This document shows, one piece after another, positions 24,452 through 33,846 of a stretch of DNA of 64,000 nt. Position numbers and translations under genes: made by a program. The stretch's first letter is position 1, and each line of letters starts with the position of its first letter. This stretch comes from Geodermatophilus sp. YIM 151500 (GTDB taxonomy: Bacteria; Actinomycetota; Actinomycetes; Mycobacteriales; Geodermatophilaceae). The notes beneath the pieces are model-generated. The model saw only the letters and a list, made by a program, of their open reading frames with translations, did no database searches and was not told the origin of the DNA. The stretch spans positions 12,499 to 76,498 of the forward strand of contig NZ_JAOVZT010000009.1 in NCBI RefSeq assembly GCF_025716945.1, written 5' to 3'.

Positions 24452-26569
24452 ATGGACGAACTGCGCATCTGGTTGCTCGGCGGGTTCCGGGTCTCCGTCG
24501 ACGGACGGGACGTCCCGGACGACCGCTGGCGCCTGCGCAAGTCGCGGGCGCTGGTGGCGATGCTCGCGCTGGCACCGGGCCACCGGCTGCACCGGGAGCA
24601 GCTCGTCGACGCGCTCTGGCCGGACCTCCCCCCGGACTCGGCGGACAACCAGCTGCGCAAGGCGCTGCACGAGGCCCGCCGCTGCCTCGACCCCGACCCC
24701 GCAGCGACCTACCGCTTCCTCGTGCCGGGGGAACGGCTCGCGCTGCGCCCGGGCACGGAGGTCGACGTCGCCGCGTTCGACGACGCGCTGGCCGTGGCCC
24801 GCCGCGGACGGGACCCGGCCGCCTACGCGATCGCGCTGGCGCTCTACGGCGGCGAGCTGCTCCCCGACGAGCGCTACGACGCGTGGACCCGCGAGGAGCG
24901 CGACCGGCTGGCGGCCGAGCACGTCGCCGCCCTCGTCGAGCAGGCCCGCCTGCTCGAGGCGCGCGCCGACCTGGACGCCGCCGGCGCGGCGCTGCGCCGG
25001 GTCCTGTGGCTCGACCCCCTGCACGAGGAGGCCAGCGCCGCGCTCATGCGGGTGCACGCCCTGGCCGGTCGCCGGCACGAGGCGCTGCTGGAGTACTCGC
25101 GGCTCGCCGCAGCCCTGCGCGACGAGCTCGCCGCGACGCCGGCTCCGGCCACCCAGTGGCTGCACGAGCAGATCCGGGCGGGTGCGGTGCCGGGGTCGGA
25201 CCTCGACCGCGACCTGTGGGAGCAGGTCGGCGACCTGCGGGCGCGCTCGGGCGACGCCCCGGGTGCGGTGGCCGCGTTCGAGCGGGCGCTGGGCGAGTTC
25301 CGCGGTCGGGGACCGGCCGGGCGCGCCGTCCGGCTGCACCGCAAGGCGGCGCACGCGTGGCTGACCGACCAGCGGGCCGATCGCGCCGAGCCGCACCTGC
25401 GGGCGGCGGAGGCCCTGGCCCGCTCCGCGCCGACCGCCGAGCGGGCCTGGCTACCCGGCCTGCGCGCGGCCTGGCTGTGGCAGCGCGGCCGGTACGGGGA
25501 GGCGCAGCGGGCGGCGGAGGAGGGCGTCCGGCTCGCCTCGTCCTGCGGAGCGGCGGAGGCGGCGGACGACGCCCGCGACACCCTCGCCGTCGTCCTGCAC
25601 CTGCGCGGCAGCTGGCGCGACGGCGTGCAGGCCGCGGTCGAGCGCTTCGCCCCCGACGCCGACAGCGACGACCGGCTCGCCCAGATCTCGGAGATCCACT
25701 GCTGCATCGGCCAGTTCCACCTCTACGGCGACGACCTCGCGGGCACGGTGGAGGACTACGCCCGCCGCACCCTCGACCTGGCCACCCTGCGCGGCGCCCG
25801 GCGCGCCGAGGCCTTCGCCTGGTGCATGCTCGGGGAGTCGCTGCTCCTCCAGGGCCGCTTCGACGAGTCCGAACCGTGCCTGCGCCGCGCCGCCGACCTG
25901 GCCTCCGGGTTCGGTCCCGGCTCCGGCGTGCTGGCCTGGCAGCGGCTCGCCGAGCTCGCCGCCTGCCGTGGCGACAGCGGGACCGCGCAGGCCTGCCTGC
26001 GCCGCGCGATGGCGATCGCCACCGTGTCACCGCTGGCCCGGCACACCTGGGGCCGGCTGTTCGGCGTCGCCGCCCTGGACGCGGTCGAGCGCGGCGATCC
26101 GGAGGCCGCGGTCGTCGCCGGCCGGTCGGCCGCCGCGGCCGCGGCCCGGCACGGGGACTGCGGCACGTGCTCGGTGCTGCTCCACCCCGTGCTGGCCGAG
26201 GCCTGCGCCGCGCTCGGCGACGAGGCGGGGACCGCGCGGAGCGCCGGGGAGGCACGCCGGGTCGCCGCCGGGTTCCCGAACGCCGCCTTCGCGGCGATGG
26301 CGGCCGGGGCGGAGGGCGCGCTGGCCGCCGTCCGCGGGGACGCCGCCGGTGCCCGTGCGCAGCACCTGCGCGCCGCCGCGCTCTTCGCCCGCGCCGGCCA
26401 GCCGTTCTGGACGGCGCGGGCGCGGTGGCAGGCCGCCACCGCCGGTCCCCGCGTGGACGGCGACCTGCTCGACGTGGCGATCGCCGGCTTCGAGCGGCTC
26501 GGCGCGCTCCGGGCGCGGGACCGGGCCCGCCAGGCGTGGCGGGCGGCCGCGCTGACGCCCTCCCGGTGA
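24452..26569 (+). CDS. BTAD/SARP-like transcriptional activator with TPR-rich C-terminus
   Basis: The 705-aa regulator has an OmpR-type winged helix (RIWLLGGFRVSVDGR ... LVDALWPDLPPDSADNQLRKAL, about 1-95), a bacterial transcriptional activation domain (about 100-240) and a long TPR-like helical C-terminus. No NB-ARC ATPase motif is evident. TACAGT at 24427-24432 lies 20 bp before the ATG. It reads toward the MBL-rhodanese gene 51 bp downstream, so control of the sulfur genes is a reasonable inference. Confidence 0.85.
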   Translation: MDELRIWLLGGFRVSVDGRDVPDDRWRLRKSRALVAMLALAPGHRLHREQLVDALWPDLPPDSADNQLRKALHEARRCLDPDPAATYRFLVPGERLALRPGTEVDVAAFDDALAVARRGRDPAAYAIALALYGGELLPDERYDAWTREERDRLAAEHVAALVEQARLLEARADLDAAGAALRRVLWLDPLHEEASAALMRVHALAGRRHEALLEYSRLAAALRDELAATPAPATQWLHEQIRAGAVPGSDLDRDLWEQVGDLRARSGDAPGAVAAFERALGEFRGRGPAGRAVRLHRKAAHAWLTDQRADRAEPHLRAAEALARSAPTAERAWLPGLRAAWLWQRGRYGEAQRAAEEGVRLASSCGAAEAADDARDTLAVVLHLRGSWRDGVQAAVERFAPDADSDDRLAQISEIHCCIGQFHLYGDDLAGTVEDYARRTLDLATLRGARRAEAFAWCMLGESLLLQGRFDESEPCLRRAADLASGFGPGSGVLAWQRLAELAACRGDSGTAQACLRRAMAIATVSPLARHTWGRLFGVAALDAVERGDPEAAVVAGRSAAAAAARHGDCGTCSVLLHPVLAEACAALGDEAGTARSAGEARRVAAGFPNAAFAAMAAGAEGALAAVRGDAAGARAQHLRAAALFARAGQPFWTARARWQAATAGPRVDGDLLDVAIAGFERLGALRARDRARQAWRAAALTPSR

Positions 26570-26620
26570 CCGCGCCGCCCGGGGAACGCCGCAGGAACGC
26601 CGCTGCGGCACCGTGCCGGC

Positions 26621-27982
26621 ATGACCGTCATCGAGGTGGTCCGCACGCCCGCGCTGGGCGACACCAGCTACCTGCTCAGCAGCGGCGGTGAGGTCGCCGT
26701 CGTCGACCCCCAGCGCGACGCGTGGCCCCTGATCGACGCCTGCGCCGACCGCGGCCTGCGGCCGCGGTTCGTGCTGGAGACCCACGTGCACAACGACTAC
26801 GTCTCCGGGGCCCGCGAGTGGCAGGCGGCGACCGGGGCGACCGTCGCCGGGCCGGCCCGGGCCGGGTACGCCTTTCCGCACCTGCCGCTGGCCGACGGCG
26901 ACGAGCTGTCGTTCGGCGGGCTGTCGATCCGGGCGCTGGCCACGCCCGGCCACACGCCGGAGCACACGTCCTACCTCGTCACCGAGGACGGGGCGGAGGG
27001 CCCGACGGCCGTCCTCACCGGCGGCAGCCTGATCGTCGGCGGGGCCGGGCGCACCGACCTGATGGGCGCCGAGCGGGCCGACGAGCTGACCCGCGCGCAG
27101 TGCCGGTCGCTGCGCCGGCTGCTCGCCTTCGACGACGCCGTCCGGGTGCTGCCCACCCACGGATCGGGCAGCTTCTGCACGGCGAGCGCGCGGAACCTGC
27201 CGACGTCCACGCTGGGGGACGAGCGACGGACCAACCCGGCCGTGCGGCTGCTCGCGCAGGAGGACGAGTTCGTCCGCGCCCGGCTGGCCGGCCTGCCGCG
27301 GTTCCCGGCCTACTACCGGCACATGGCCGGCCTCAACCGGGCCGGCGCGCCGGTGCTCGGCGGCCTGCCGGGCGTGGCGGCGCTCGACCCGGCAGGGGTG
27401 GAGCGCGCCGCGGTCGACGGGGCCTGGGTGGTCGACGCCCGAGACCGGGAGGGCTTCGCCGCCGCGCACCTGCCCGGCTCGGTGAACGTCGAGCTGGACG
27501 CCGCCTTCGCCACGTACGTCGGGTGGGTGGTCCCGTTCGCGGCACCCCTGGTGCTGGTGCTGCCGGAGCCGACCGCCGACGCCGCGGTCGAGGCCCGCAC
27601 CCAGCTGCTCCGCACCGGCTACGACCGCGTGGTCGGCGCCCTCGCCGGCGGTCCCGCGGCGTGGCGCGCCTCCGGGCGGCCGCTGGCGAGCTATCCGGCG
27701 ATCGGCGTCGGACACCTGCCGGTCGACGACCCCGACCAGCCCGTCCTCGACGTCCGCCAGCCCGCCGAGGTCGAGCAGGTCGCCCTGCCCGGCAGCCGGC
27801 ACGTCTTCCTCGGTGACCTGCCGGAGCGGCTGGGCGAGCTGCCCCGCGGGCGGCGGACCTGGGTGGTCTGCGCCAGCGGACGGCGGGCGGCGGTCGCGGC
27901 GAGCCTGCTCGACCGCGCCGGCCTCCCGGTCGGCCTGGTGGCGCGAGGCGGGGTGGCGGACCTGGCCGCAGCCGCGGCCTGA
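26621..27982 (+). CDS. MBL-fold hydrolase fused to rhodanese domains (persulfide dioxygenase-like)
   Basis: The 453-aa fusion has an N-terminal metallo-beta-lactamase domain of the ETHE1/glyoxalase II type (metal motif H55-x-H57-x-D59) followed by two rhodanese-like domains. The first lacks a catalytic Cys (VLVLPEPTAD at that position); the second keeps C417 in CASGRR. Such fusions oxidise glutathione or other low-molecular-weight persulfides to sulfite and pass sulfane sulfur. A sulfurtransferase lies 29 bp downstream, suggesting sulfide detoxification. Confidence 0.88.
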   Translation: MTVIEVVRTPALGDTSYLLSSGGEVAVVDPQRDAWPLIDACADRGLRPRFVLETHVHNDYVSGAREWQAATGATVAGPARAGYAFPHLPLADGDELSFGGLSIRALATPGHTPEHTSYLVTEDGAEGPTAVLTGGSLIVGGAGRTDLMGAERADELTRAQCRSLRRLLAFDDAVRVLPTHGSGSFCTASARNLPTSTLGDERRTNPAVRLLAQEDEFVRARLAGLPRFPAYYRHMAGLNRAGAPVLGGLPGVAALDPAGVERAAVDGAWVVDARDREGFAAAHLPGSVNVELDAAFATYVGWVVPFAAPLVLVLPEPTADAAVEARTQLLRTGYDRVVGALAGGPAAWRASGRPLASYPAIGVGHLPVDDPDQPVLDVRQPAEVEQVALPGSRHVFLGDLPERLGELPRGRRTWVVCASGRRAAVAASLLDRAGLPVGLVARGGVADLAAAAA

Positions 27983-28011
27983 GGAAGGGAACGCAGGGAA
28001 GGGGAGAGCAG

Positions 28012-28845
28012 ATGAGCCGCAGCGAGGTGCTCGTCGACGCCGCGTGGGTCGAGGCGCACGCCGACGATCGCGACGTCGTCCTGGTGGAGGTGGACGAGGA
28101 CACCACGGCGTACGACGGCGGCCACATCGCCGGTGCCGTCCGGCTGGACTGGAAGGAGGACCTGCAGGACCCGGTCCGTCGCGACTTCGTCGACCGCGCG
28201 CGGTTCGAGCAGCTGCTGTCCGACCGCGGTATCGGCAACGACCACACGGTGGTGCTCTACGGCGGCAACAACAACTGGTTCGCCGCCTACGCGTACTGGT
28301 ACTTCCGGCTGTACGGGCACCGGCAGCTGCGGTTGCTCGACGGCGGGCGGAAGAAGTGGGAGCTCGACCGTCGGCCGCTGACCACGGAGGTGCCCGCCCG
28401 GCCGCGGACGGACTACCACGCGCAGGACGCCGACACGTCGATCCGGGCGTTCCGCGACGAGGTGCTGTCGTCGACCGGGCAGGTCAACCTGGTCGACGTC
28501 CGCTCGCCCGACGAGTTCGCCGGGCGGCTGATGGCGCCGGCGCACCTGCCGCAGGAGCAGGCGCAGCGGGCGGGGCACATCCCGACGGCGAAGAACGTGC
28601 CCTGGTCGAAGGCCGCCCGCGACGACGGCACGTTCCGGGACGACGACGAGCTGCACGCGCTGTACGAGGGTGCCGGGCTCGACCTCGACCGGCCCACGAT
28701 CGCCTACTGCCGCATCGGCGAACGCAGCGCGCACACCTGGTTCGTGCTGCACGAGCTGCTCGACCGGCCGGACGTGAAGAACTACGACGGGTCGTGGACG
28801 GAATACGGGTCGATGGTCGGCGTGCCGATCGAGAAGGCCGCCTGA
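28012..28845 (+). CDS. sseA: thiosulfate/3-mercaptopyruvate sulfurtransferase
   Basis: The 277-aa tandem rhodanese protein has an inactive first domain and a C-terminal domain with C233 in the active loop CRIGERS, the loop type of thiosulfate sulfurtransferases. The hinge is preserved and total length is typical. It moves sulfane sulfur to cyanide or thiols and probably works with the persulfide dioxygenase-like protein upstream. The ATG follows GGAAGGGGAG. The symbol is by family resemblance. Confidence 0.9.
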   Translation: MSRSEVLVDAAWVEAHADDRDVVLVEVDEDTTAYDGGHIAGAVRLDWKEDLQDPVRRDFVDRARFEQLLSDRGIGNDHTVVLYGGNNNWFAAYAYWYFRLYGHRQLRLLDGGRKKWELDRRPLTTEVPARPRTDYHAQDADTSIRAFRDEVLSSTGQVNLVDVRSPDEFAGRLMAPAHLPQEQAQRAGHIPTAKNVPWSKAARDDGTFRDDDELHALYEGAGLDLDRPTIAYCRIGERSAHTWFVLHELLDRPDVKNYDGSWTEYGSMVGVPIEKAA

Positions 28846-28873
28846 GCGCGCACGGTGCGGCGCCGGCCGGCGG

Positions 28874-30661
28874 TCAGCTCGTCGGGCGGGCGGTGAGGCA
28901 GCCGCCGGCCCCGCCCGGCGCCGGCCGGTGCGGCGCCGGGACCGGGGTGCCGTCCTCGAGCCGGGAGGCGTGCTCGCGCGCCCGCCCGACGAAACCGGCC
29001 ATGCCGGTGCTGCTGGCCAGGTCGAGAAGCTGCGCGACCGCGCGGTCGGCGCCGGGCAGCTCGAGAGTGCACACCGCGTCGAGCACGTGCGCCTGCACCC
29101 ACACGTAGCGGTCGGGCCAGCGGGTGCAGCGGCGCGCGGCGTCGGTGAGCCGGGCGGCGGCCTCCGACCGCCGGCCGCGGCGCGCGGCCAGCACGCCGAG
29201 CCCGCGGCCGGCCATGCCCTCCCAGCACGGGTCCCCGACCTGGCAGGCGAGGGAGAAGGCGGAGTCGAGCCCGGTGGCCGCCTCGTCGAGCCGGTCGCGG
29301 CACAGGTCGAGCTCGGCCCGCAGCACCTGCGGCCACGGCAGGAAGGCCAGCCAGCGCTCCTCGCGGGTCAGGGCCAGGCACGCCTCGAGCGCGGCGGAGG
29401 CCGCGCCGTCCTCGTGCCGCAGCAGGTGCGCCCGGGCGGCGATCGACAGCGACCACGCCTCCTGCCGCCTCGTGCCGGCGGCGCGGGCCCGCTCCACCGA
29501 CTCGCCCAGCGCGGCCAGCGCCGCGCCGGTGCAGCCGCGGTCGGAGAGGTCCATGCCCCGCACCCCGAGCACCGCGGCCAGCTCGCGGTCGTCGCCGTCG
29601 GCCAGCCGTGCCGCCTCGGCCAGCCAGCGCGCCGCCCGCTCCCGCCGGCCGGCCTGGACGTCGACGAAGCCCAGCTCGCGACACGCGGCGGCGGCGGTCG
29701 CCGCGTCCCCGCACGCCCGCGCGGCCCGGACGGCGGCGTGCAGGGCCACCGACCCCTCCTCGTCCCGCCCGCGCAGCGCGTGCACCAGCGCGGATCCGAG
29801 CGCGAGGTCGGCCGCGGCCTCCAGCGCGGTGTCAGCGAGCCGGTCGGCGTCCTCGGCCGCCCGGCGCAGGCAGTCGACGCCGGCGTCCACCGCACCGGCG
29901 GCCGTGGCCGCCCGACCGGCCTCCAGCAGGGCGCGCACCCCGGCCGCCCCGACCGACGGCCGGGGCATCGGCCGCCCGGCCGGGACCTGGGCCGCCGCCG
30001 CCAGCGCCGGGGACGGCGGGCAGCCGAGCTCCCGCCGGAAGCGGGCGGTGGTGGCCAGGACGTGCTCGCGGGCGGCCACGGCGTCACCGGAGGCGGCCAG
30101 CGCCCGGGCGAGCAGCGCCTGCGCGCCCTCGTCGTAGGGCTGGCGCAGCGCCAGCCGCCGGGCCGGCCCGACCGCGTCGCGGGGGCGGGCGCCGGCCAGC
30201 GCGGCGACAGCGGTCTCGCGCAGCAGCGCGTCGGCGGCGGCGGCCAGCCGGCGGCGCTCGACGAGCAGCCAGGTCTCGAAAGCGGGGCTGCCGGGCAGCG
30301 CGAGGCCCTCGAGCAGCTCGCCGTCCAGGCCGTCGTACCAGGCGGCGCGGCCGGCGAGCCGGTCGACGTCCACCTCGACGCCCGCCGCCCAGGAGAGGGT
30401 CAACGGGTCGCCGCCCAGCGCCGCCGCGCCGCCGAGCGCCCGCCGGAGCGCCGCGGTGGTCCACCGCAGCGCGCCCAGCGGGTCGTCGGCGTCGGGGAAG
30501 AGCAGGTCCGCCAGGCTGCGGCGGGACGGCGCGGCGGGGGAGAGGACGAGGACCGCGAGCAGGGCCCACGCCTTGCGTCCCTGCGGCGGCGGCAGCACGT
30601 CGCCGTCGCGCTCCAGCCGCGGCCGCCCGAGCAACCGCACGGTGGTCGGACCGCCGGTCAC
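28874..30661 (-). CDS. second BTAD-type regulator with TPR-like C-terminus
   Basis: The 595-aa protein has a short winged-helix segment (VRLLGRPRLERDGDVLPPPQ ... SLADLLFPDADDPLGALRWT), a BTAD region and a long helical TPR-like C-terminus. It is more diverged than the regulator at 24452. The GTG overlaps the stop of the tautomerase gene as GTGA, so the two are translationally coupled. The frame stays open far upstream, but that part is antisense to other genes and is not used here. Targets unknown. Confidence 0.8.
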   Translation of the reverse strand: MTGGPTTVRLLGRPRLERDGDVLPPPQGRKAWALLAVLVLSPAAPSRRSLADLLFPDADDPLGALRWTTAALRRALGGAAALGGDPLTLSWAAGVEVDVDRLAGRAAWYDGLDGELLEGLALPGSPAFETWLLVERRRLAAAADALLRETAVAALAGARPRDAVGPARRLALRQPYDEGAQALLARALAASGDAVAAREHVLATTARFRRELGCPPSPALAAAAQVPAGRPMPRPSVGAAGVRALLEAGRAATAAGAVDAGVDCLRRAAEDADRLADTALEAAADLALGSALVHALRGRDEEGSVALHAAVRAARACGDAATAAAACRELGFVDVQAGRRERAARWLAEAARLADGDDRELAAVLGVRGMDLSDRGCTGAALAALGESVERARAAGTRRQEAWSLSIAARAHLLRHEDGAASAALEACLALTREERWLAFLPWPQVLRAELDLCRDRLDEAATGLDSAFSLACQVGDPCWEGMAGRGLGVLAARRGRRSEAAARLTDAARRCTRWPDRYVWVQAHVLDAVCTLELPGADRAVAQLLDLASSTGMAGFVGRAREHASRLEDGTPVPAPHRPAPGGAGGCLTARPTS

Positions 30662-30885
30662 CCCACCGGCGCCGCGCCCGCGAGGGCGAGCACGTCCTGC
30701 GTCGTCTTGCCGGCGCCGCCGATGTACCAGTCGCCGCTCTTGACCTCCTCGACGACCACCCAGGTCAGGGGACGCATCGCCTCCCCCTCCACCCGGACCA
30801 TCGCCTCGGTCACCTGCTCGGCGAGCGCGCGCTTGCGGGTCTCGTCGAAGACCCCCTCGATCACCTTCACGGTCACGAACGGCAT
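30658..30885 (-). CDS. 4-oxalocrotonate tautomerase family protein
   Basis: The 75-aa protein starts MPFVTVKVIEGV; removal of Met exposes the catalytic Pro1 typical of the family. VTEAMVRVEG, VVVEEVKSGDWYIGG and the C-terminal helix match tautomerase monomers. GGAGGTCGAC precedes the ATG. It is translationally coupled to the downstream regulator. The substrate is not known, and no aromatic meta-cleavage genes are present. Confidence 0.88.
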   Translation of the reverse strand: MPFVTVKVIEGVFDETRKRALAEQVTEAMVRVEGEAMRPLTWVVVEEVKSGDWYIGGAGKTTQDVLALAGAAPVG

Positions 30886-30999
30886 GTCGACCTCCGGTCT
30901 CGCGGCCGGGCTCTCCGGCGTCGCGGGAAGGAGGTTCGCCGTCCGGCGTGTGAGGAGCCGTGTGAGCCGGTCCGCTGCCCGGGATGCGCACGCCGCCGG

Positions 31000-31881
31000 T
31001 CACCGCCCGCTGGCGATGGGCAAGCGCGGCCGCAGGTCGGGCAGCGTCCACCAGCTGCCCTGCAGCAGGTCGAGGTCCGGCTCGATCCGGTGGGTCCCCG
31101 CGCCCGGGTAGGGCGTGCACTCGCCGAACCAGAGCACGCCGTCGTGCTCGTAGAAGTCGACCCGCAGCATGTCGAAGCCGTCGGCCAGCGCGGCGGCGGC
31201 CTTGAGCATGGCCTCGAGGGATCGCGGCCGCGGCGCGTCGGGGCCCCGGTCCCAGCCGCCGGTCCACGGCAGCGGCTCCCAGTCGGGCGTGTAGATGCGG
31301 TTGCTGTGCCGCCGCCCGCGGCCGGTGTGCACGGCGACCACCCGCGGGACGCCGTCGAAGACGAGCACCTTGAGGTCCGGAGTCGTGACGCCCGGCGTGC
31401 CGACGAACTCCTCGACCAGCAGCAGCGGCCGGGCCTGGCGGTACCCCCACTCGTCCTTGCGCTGCCAGTAGCGGATCCGGGTCCAGCCCCGGGTCCGGGC
31501 GGCCAGTTCCTGCGGATCGGGGCGGCCGTGCCCGAAGACCACGAGGCCGCTGGCGTGGTTCGGCTTGAGCACCCAGTGCTCGGGCAGGGGGACGGCGGCC
31601 AGCTCGGTGAGGTCGGTGCCCGACCAGCAGGTCCGCGGCACCTGCACGAGCCCGGACGCGACGCGGAGCGCGTGCTCCTTCTGCGCGAGCTTGTCGCACA
31701 CCGGCACGAGCAGCTCGCGGCGGTCGAAGACGATCCGCCAGTTGATCTTTTCGTTGAACGTCCGCGGGTGCAGCAGCGAGGGCAGCCGGCCGTGGGCCCG
31801 GTGGAAGCGCAGCGCCCGCCGCACGGGCAGGGGGAGCACCCGCAGGGCTGCTGCGCGCCCGCTGTGGGGGTACGGCGGCAC
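31000..31881 (-). CDS. TupA-like ATP-grasp protein
   Basis: The 293-aa protein carries the ATPgrasp_TupA signatures: RTFNEKINWRIVFDRR near the N-terminus, a Lys-rich ATP site (WVLKPNHASG), and a catalytic metal region DMLRVDFYEHDGVLWFGE. TupA relatives act in teichuronopeptide or capsule decoration, ligating amino acids or similar carboxylates to sugars. It is divergent from the ABC exporter at 32031, linking it to the QueC-like locus. GTG 31881 is tentative. Confidence 0.82.
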   Translation of the reverse strand: MPPYPHSGRAAALRVLPLPVRRALRFHRAHGRLPSLLHPRTFNEKINWRIVFDRRELLVPVCDKLAQKEHALRVASGLVQVPRTCWSGTDLTELAAVPLPEHWVLKPNHASGLVVFGHGRPDPQELAARTRGWTRIRYWQRKDEWGYRQARPLLLVEEFVGTPGVTTPDLKVLVFDGVPRVVAVHTGRGRRHSNRIYTPDWEPLPWTGGWDRGPDAPRPRSLEAMLKAAAALADGFDMLRVDFYEHDGVLWFGECTPYPGAGTHRIEPDLDLLQGSWWTLPDLRPRLPIASGR

Positions 31882-32030
31882 AGCGGAACCTCAACAGCTC
31901 CGCGGCGGGACCACAAGGCACGGGACCGTCCGGATGTGGCCCGTCGGGGAAGATTCGCGATGCCGTCGCTCGCCGTTCCCGCCGGTACAGTCGCGGGGCG
32001 CCCCAGGTGCGCAGACGTGGGGAGGACATC
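31882..32030. promoter_or_regulatory. divergent region, ATP-grasp / ABC exporter
   Basis: This 149-bp gap contains a TACAGT -10-like box at 31985-31990 for the exporter, about 40 bp before its start, and a GGGGAGGA ribosome-binding site ending 6 nt before GTG 32031. No operator palindrome was recognised. Confidence 0.45.
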
Positions 32031-33830
32031 GTGCCGGCTCGGCCGCCGTGGGCGTCCGGGCTCCGCGGCTTCCGGGGGCTGCTGGCCGTGTGGCGGCAGC
32101 TGCGGCCCTTCCTCGGCGCCTCGCCCCGGCAACTGGCGCTGCTCGCCGGCGGAGCGGTCGTCGCGGGCCTGGTCGAGGCGGCGCTGCTGGCGCTGGTGGC
32201 GGTGCTCGCCGGCGCGCTGTCGCAGGGGGCGTCGGAGGCCGCGATCACGCCCGGCCCGCTCGACCTGCGCGTCGCCCTGCCGACGCTCATCGCGGTGGGC
32301 GTGGCGCTCGCCGTCGGCCGGGCGGTGCTGCAGGTCTGGCTCGCCTACCTGCCCGCCCGGTTGGGGGCGCGGGCCATGGCCGACCTGCGGCTCCGCTTGT
32401 TCGACGGCTTCACCCGCACGGCCTGGCCGGTGCAGGCGGCCGAGCGCGACGGCGCGTTCCAGACGCTGATGGGCACGAACGTGTCGTACGCCTCGATGGC
32501 CGTCACCCGGCTGGCGTCCGGGATCACCGCGGTGCTCATGTTCGCCACGCTGCTGGCGTCGGCGTTCGTGCTGAGCGTGTGGACCGCGCTGGTCCTCATC
32601 GCGGCATCGACGTTGCTCTTCCTGCTGCTCGCGCCGCTGTCGCACCGGCTGCGCCGCCACACCGACGAACTGGCCGGGGAGAACGTCGAGTACGGCAAGG
32701 GCGTGCACGAGGTCGTGCAGATGGCCGAGGAGATCCAGGTCTTCGGCGCCTCGGCCGCCTACCGGCAGGAGGTCGACCGGCTGGTCCAGCGGGTCCGCCG
32801 TCCGCTGTTCCGGGTCCGGTTCCTCCTGCGTGCCGTGCCCCAGCTGTACCAGAGCGTCGCGCTGCTGCTGCTCGTGCTGGCCCTGGCCTTCGTGCACCTG
32901 TCGGGCACCTCGGAGATCGCCGTCCTCGGGGCCGTCGTCCTCATCCTCGTCCGGTCGCTGACCTTCGGGCAGCACATCCAGGCCTCCTGGCTGGGTCTCG
33001 TCGAACTGGTGCCGTACGCGGAGCAACTGCGCCGGGCCCTCGACGAGTACACGAGCCGGCCGCAGCCGGACGGCGACCGGCCGCTCGCCCGCGTCGAGTG
33101 GGTGCGGATGCACGAGATCCACTACGCCTACACGCCGGGGGACGACGTGCTGCGCGGGGTCTCGTTCACGGCGCGCCGGGGCGAGACCATCGGCATCGTC
33201 GGCCCGTCGGGTGCGGGCAAGTCGACGCTGGTGCAGCTGTTGCTCCGCCTGCGGGCGCCCACCGCCGGAGAGTTCGAGGTCAACGGCGAGGACGCGGCGT
33301 CGATCCGGCGCGCGGACTGGCTGCGCCGGGTGTCGTACGTGCCGCAGACCTCCCAGCTGATCTGGGGGACGGTCACCGACAACATCCGCTTCTACCGGCC
33401 GGAGATCACCGACGCCGAAGTGGTCGAGGCGGCCCGCCGGGCGCACATCCACGACGAGATCGCGTCGTGGCCGCAGGGCTACGACACCCTGGTCGGCCAG
33501 CGGGTGGCCGCGGTCTCCGGCGGCCAGCGGCAGCGCCTGTGCCTGGCCCGCGCCCTGGCCGGCTCGCCGGACGTGCTCGTCCTCGACGAGCCCACCAGCG
33601 CGCTCGACGTGCGCTCGGAGCTGGCCGTGCAGCAGTCGCTCGAGGAGCTCAAGCACGACGTCCTGCTGTTCCTGGTCGCGCACCGGTTGTCGACGCTGTC
33701 GGTGTGCGACCGGGTGATGGTGGTGGTCGACGGCCGGCTCCAGGCCATGGACGTGCCGGCGGCCCTGCTGGAGCACAACGACTTCTACCGCGAGGTCACC
33801 GAGATCACGCGACGGCAGGGCGCGTTGTGA
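32031..33830 (+). CDS. ABC exporter, fused membrane and ATPase domains
   Basis: The 599-aa half-transporter has a six-helix type I exporter domain (about 1-330) followed by an ATPase domain with Walker A GPSGAGKST, signature AVSGGQRQR, Walker B VLVLDEPTSALD and the H-loop His in VAHRLS. It probably homodimerises to export a lipid-linked, glycan or peptide product. It is followed at 16 bp by a second ATP-grasp gene. GTG 32031 is preferred over GTG 32007 because of GGGGAGGA. Confidence 0.9.
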   Translation: MPARPPWASGLRGFRGLLAVWRQLRPFLGASPRQLALLAGGAVVAGLVEAALLALVAVLAGALSQGASEAAITPGPLDLRVALPTLIAVGVALAVGRAVLQVWLAYLPARLGARAMADLRLRLFDGFTRTAWPVQAAERDGAFQTLMGTNVSYASMAVTRLASGITAVLMFATLLASAFVLSVWTALVLIAASTLLFLLLAPLSHRLRRHTDELAGENVEYGKGVHEVVQMAEEIQVFGASAAYRQEVDRLVQRVRRPLFRVRFLLRAVPQLYQSVALLLLVLALAFVHLSGTSEIAVLGAVVLILVRSLTFGQHIQASWLGLVELVPYAEQLRRALDEYTSRPQPDGDRPLARVEWVRMHEIHYAYTPGDDVLRGVSFTARRGETIGIVGPSGAGKSTLVQLLLRLRAPTAGEFEVNGEDAASIRRADWLRRVSYVPQTSQLIWGTVTDNIRFYRPEITDAEVVEAARRAHIHDEIASWPQGYDTLVGQRVAAVSGGQRQRLCLARALAGSPDVLVLDEPTSALDVRSELAVQQSLEELKHDVLLFLVAHRLSTLSVCDRVMVVVDGRLQAMDVPAALLEHNDFYREVTEITRRQGAL

Positions 33831-33846
33831 ACGGGGCGGCGCGCCG

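Noticed and set aside
20197-24660. 1487-codon minus-strand open frame
   Set aside because: Opposite the patatin and TPP-enzyme genes; composition typical of a GC-rich antisense frame, with no motif.
30662-32290. Upstream extension of the second BTAD regulator to 1138 residues
   Set aside because: The extension crosses the tautomerase and ATP-grasp genes in another frame; the GTG at 30661 gives a coupled, homologous start.
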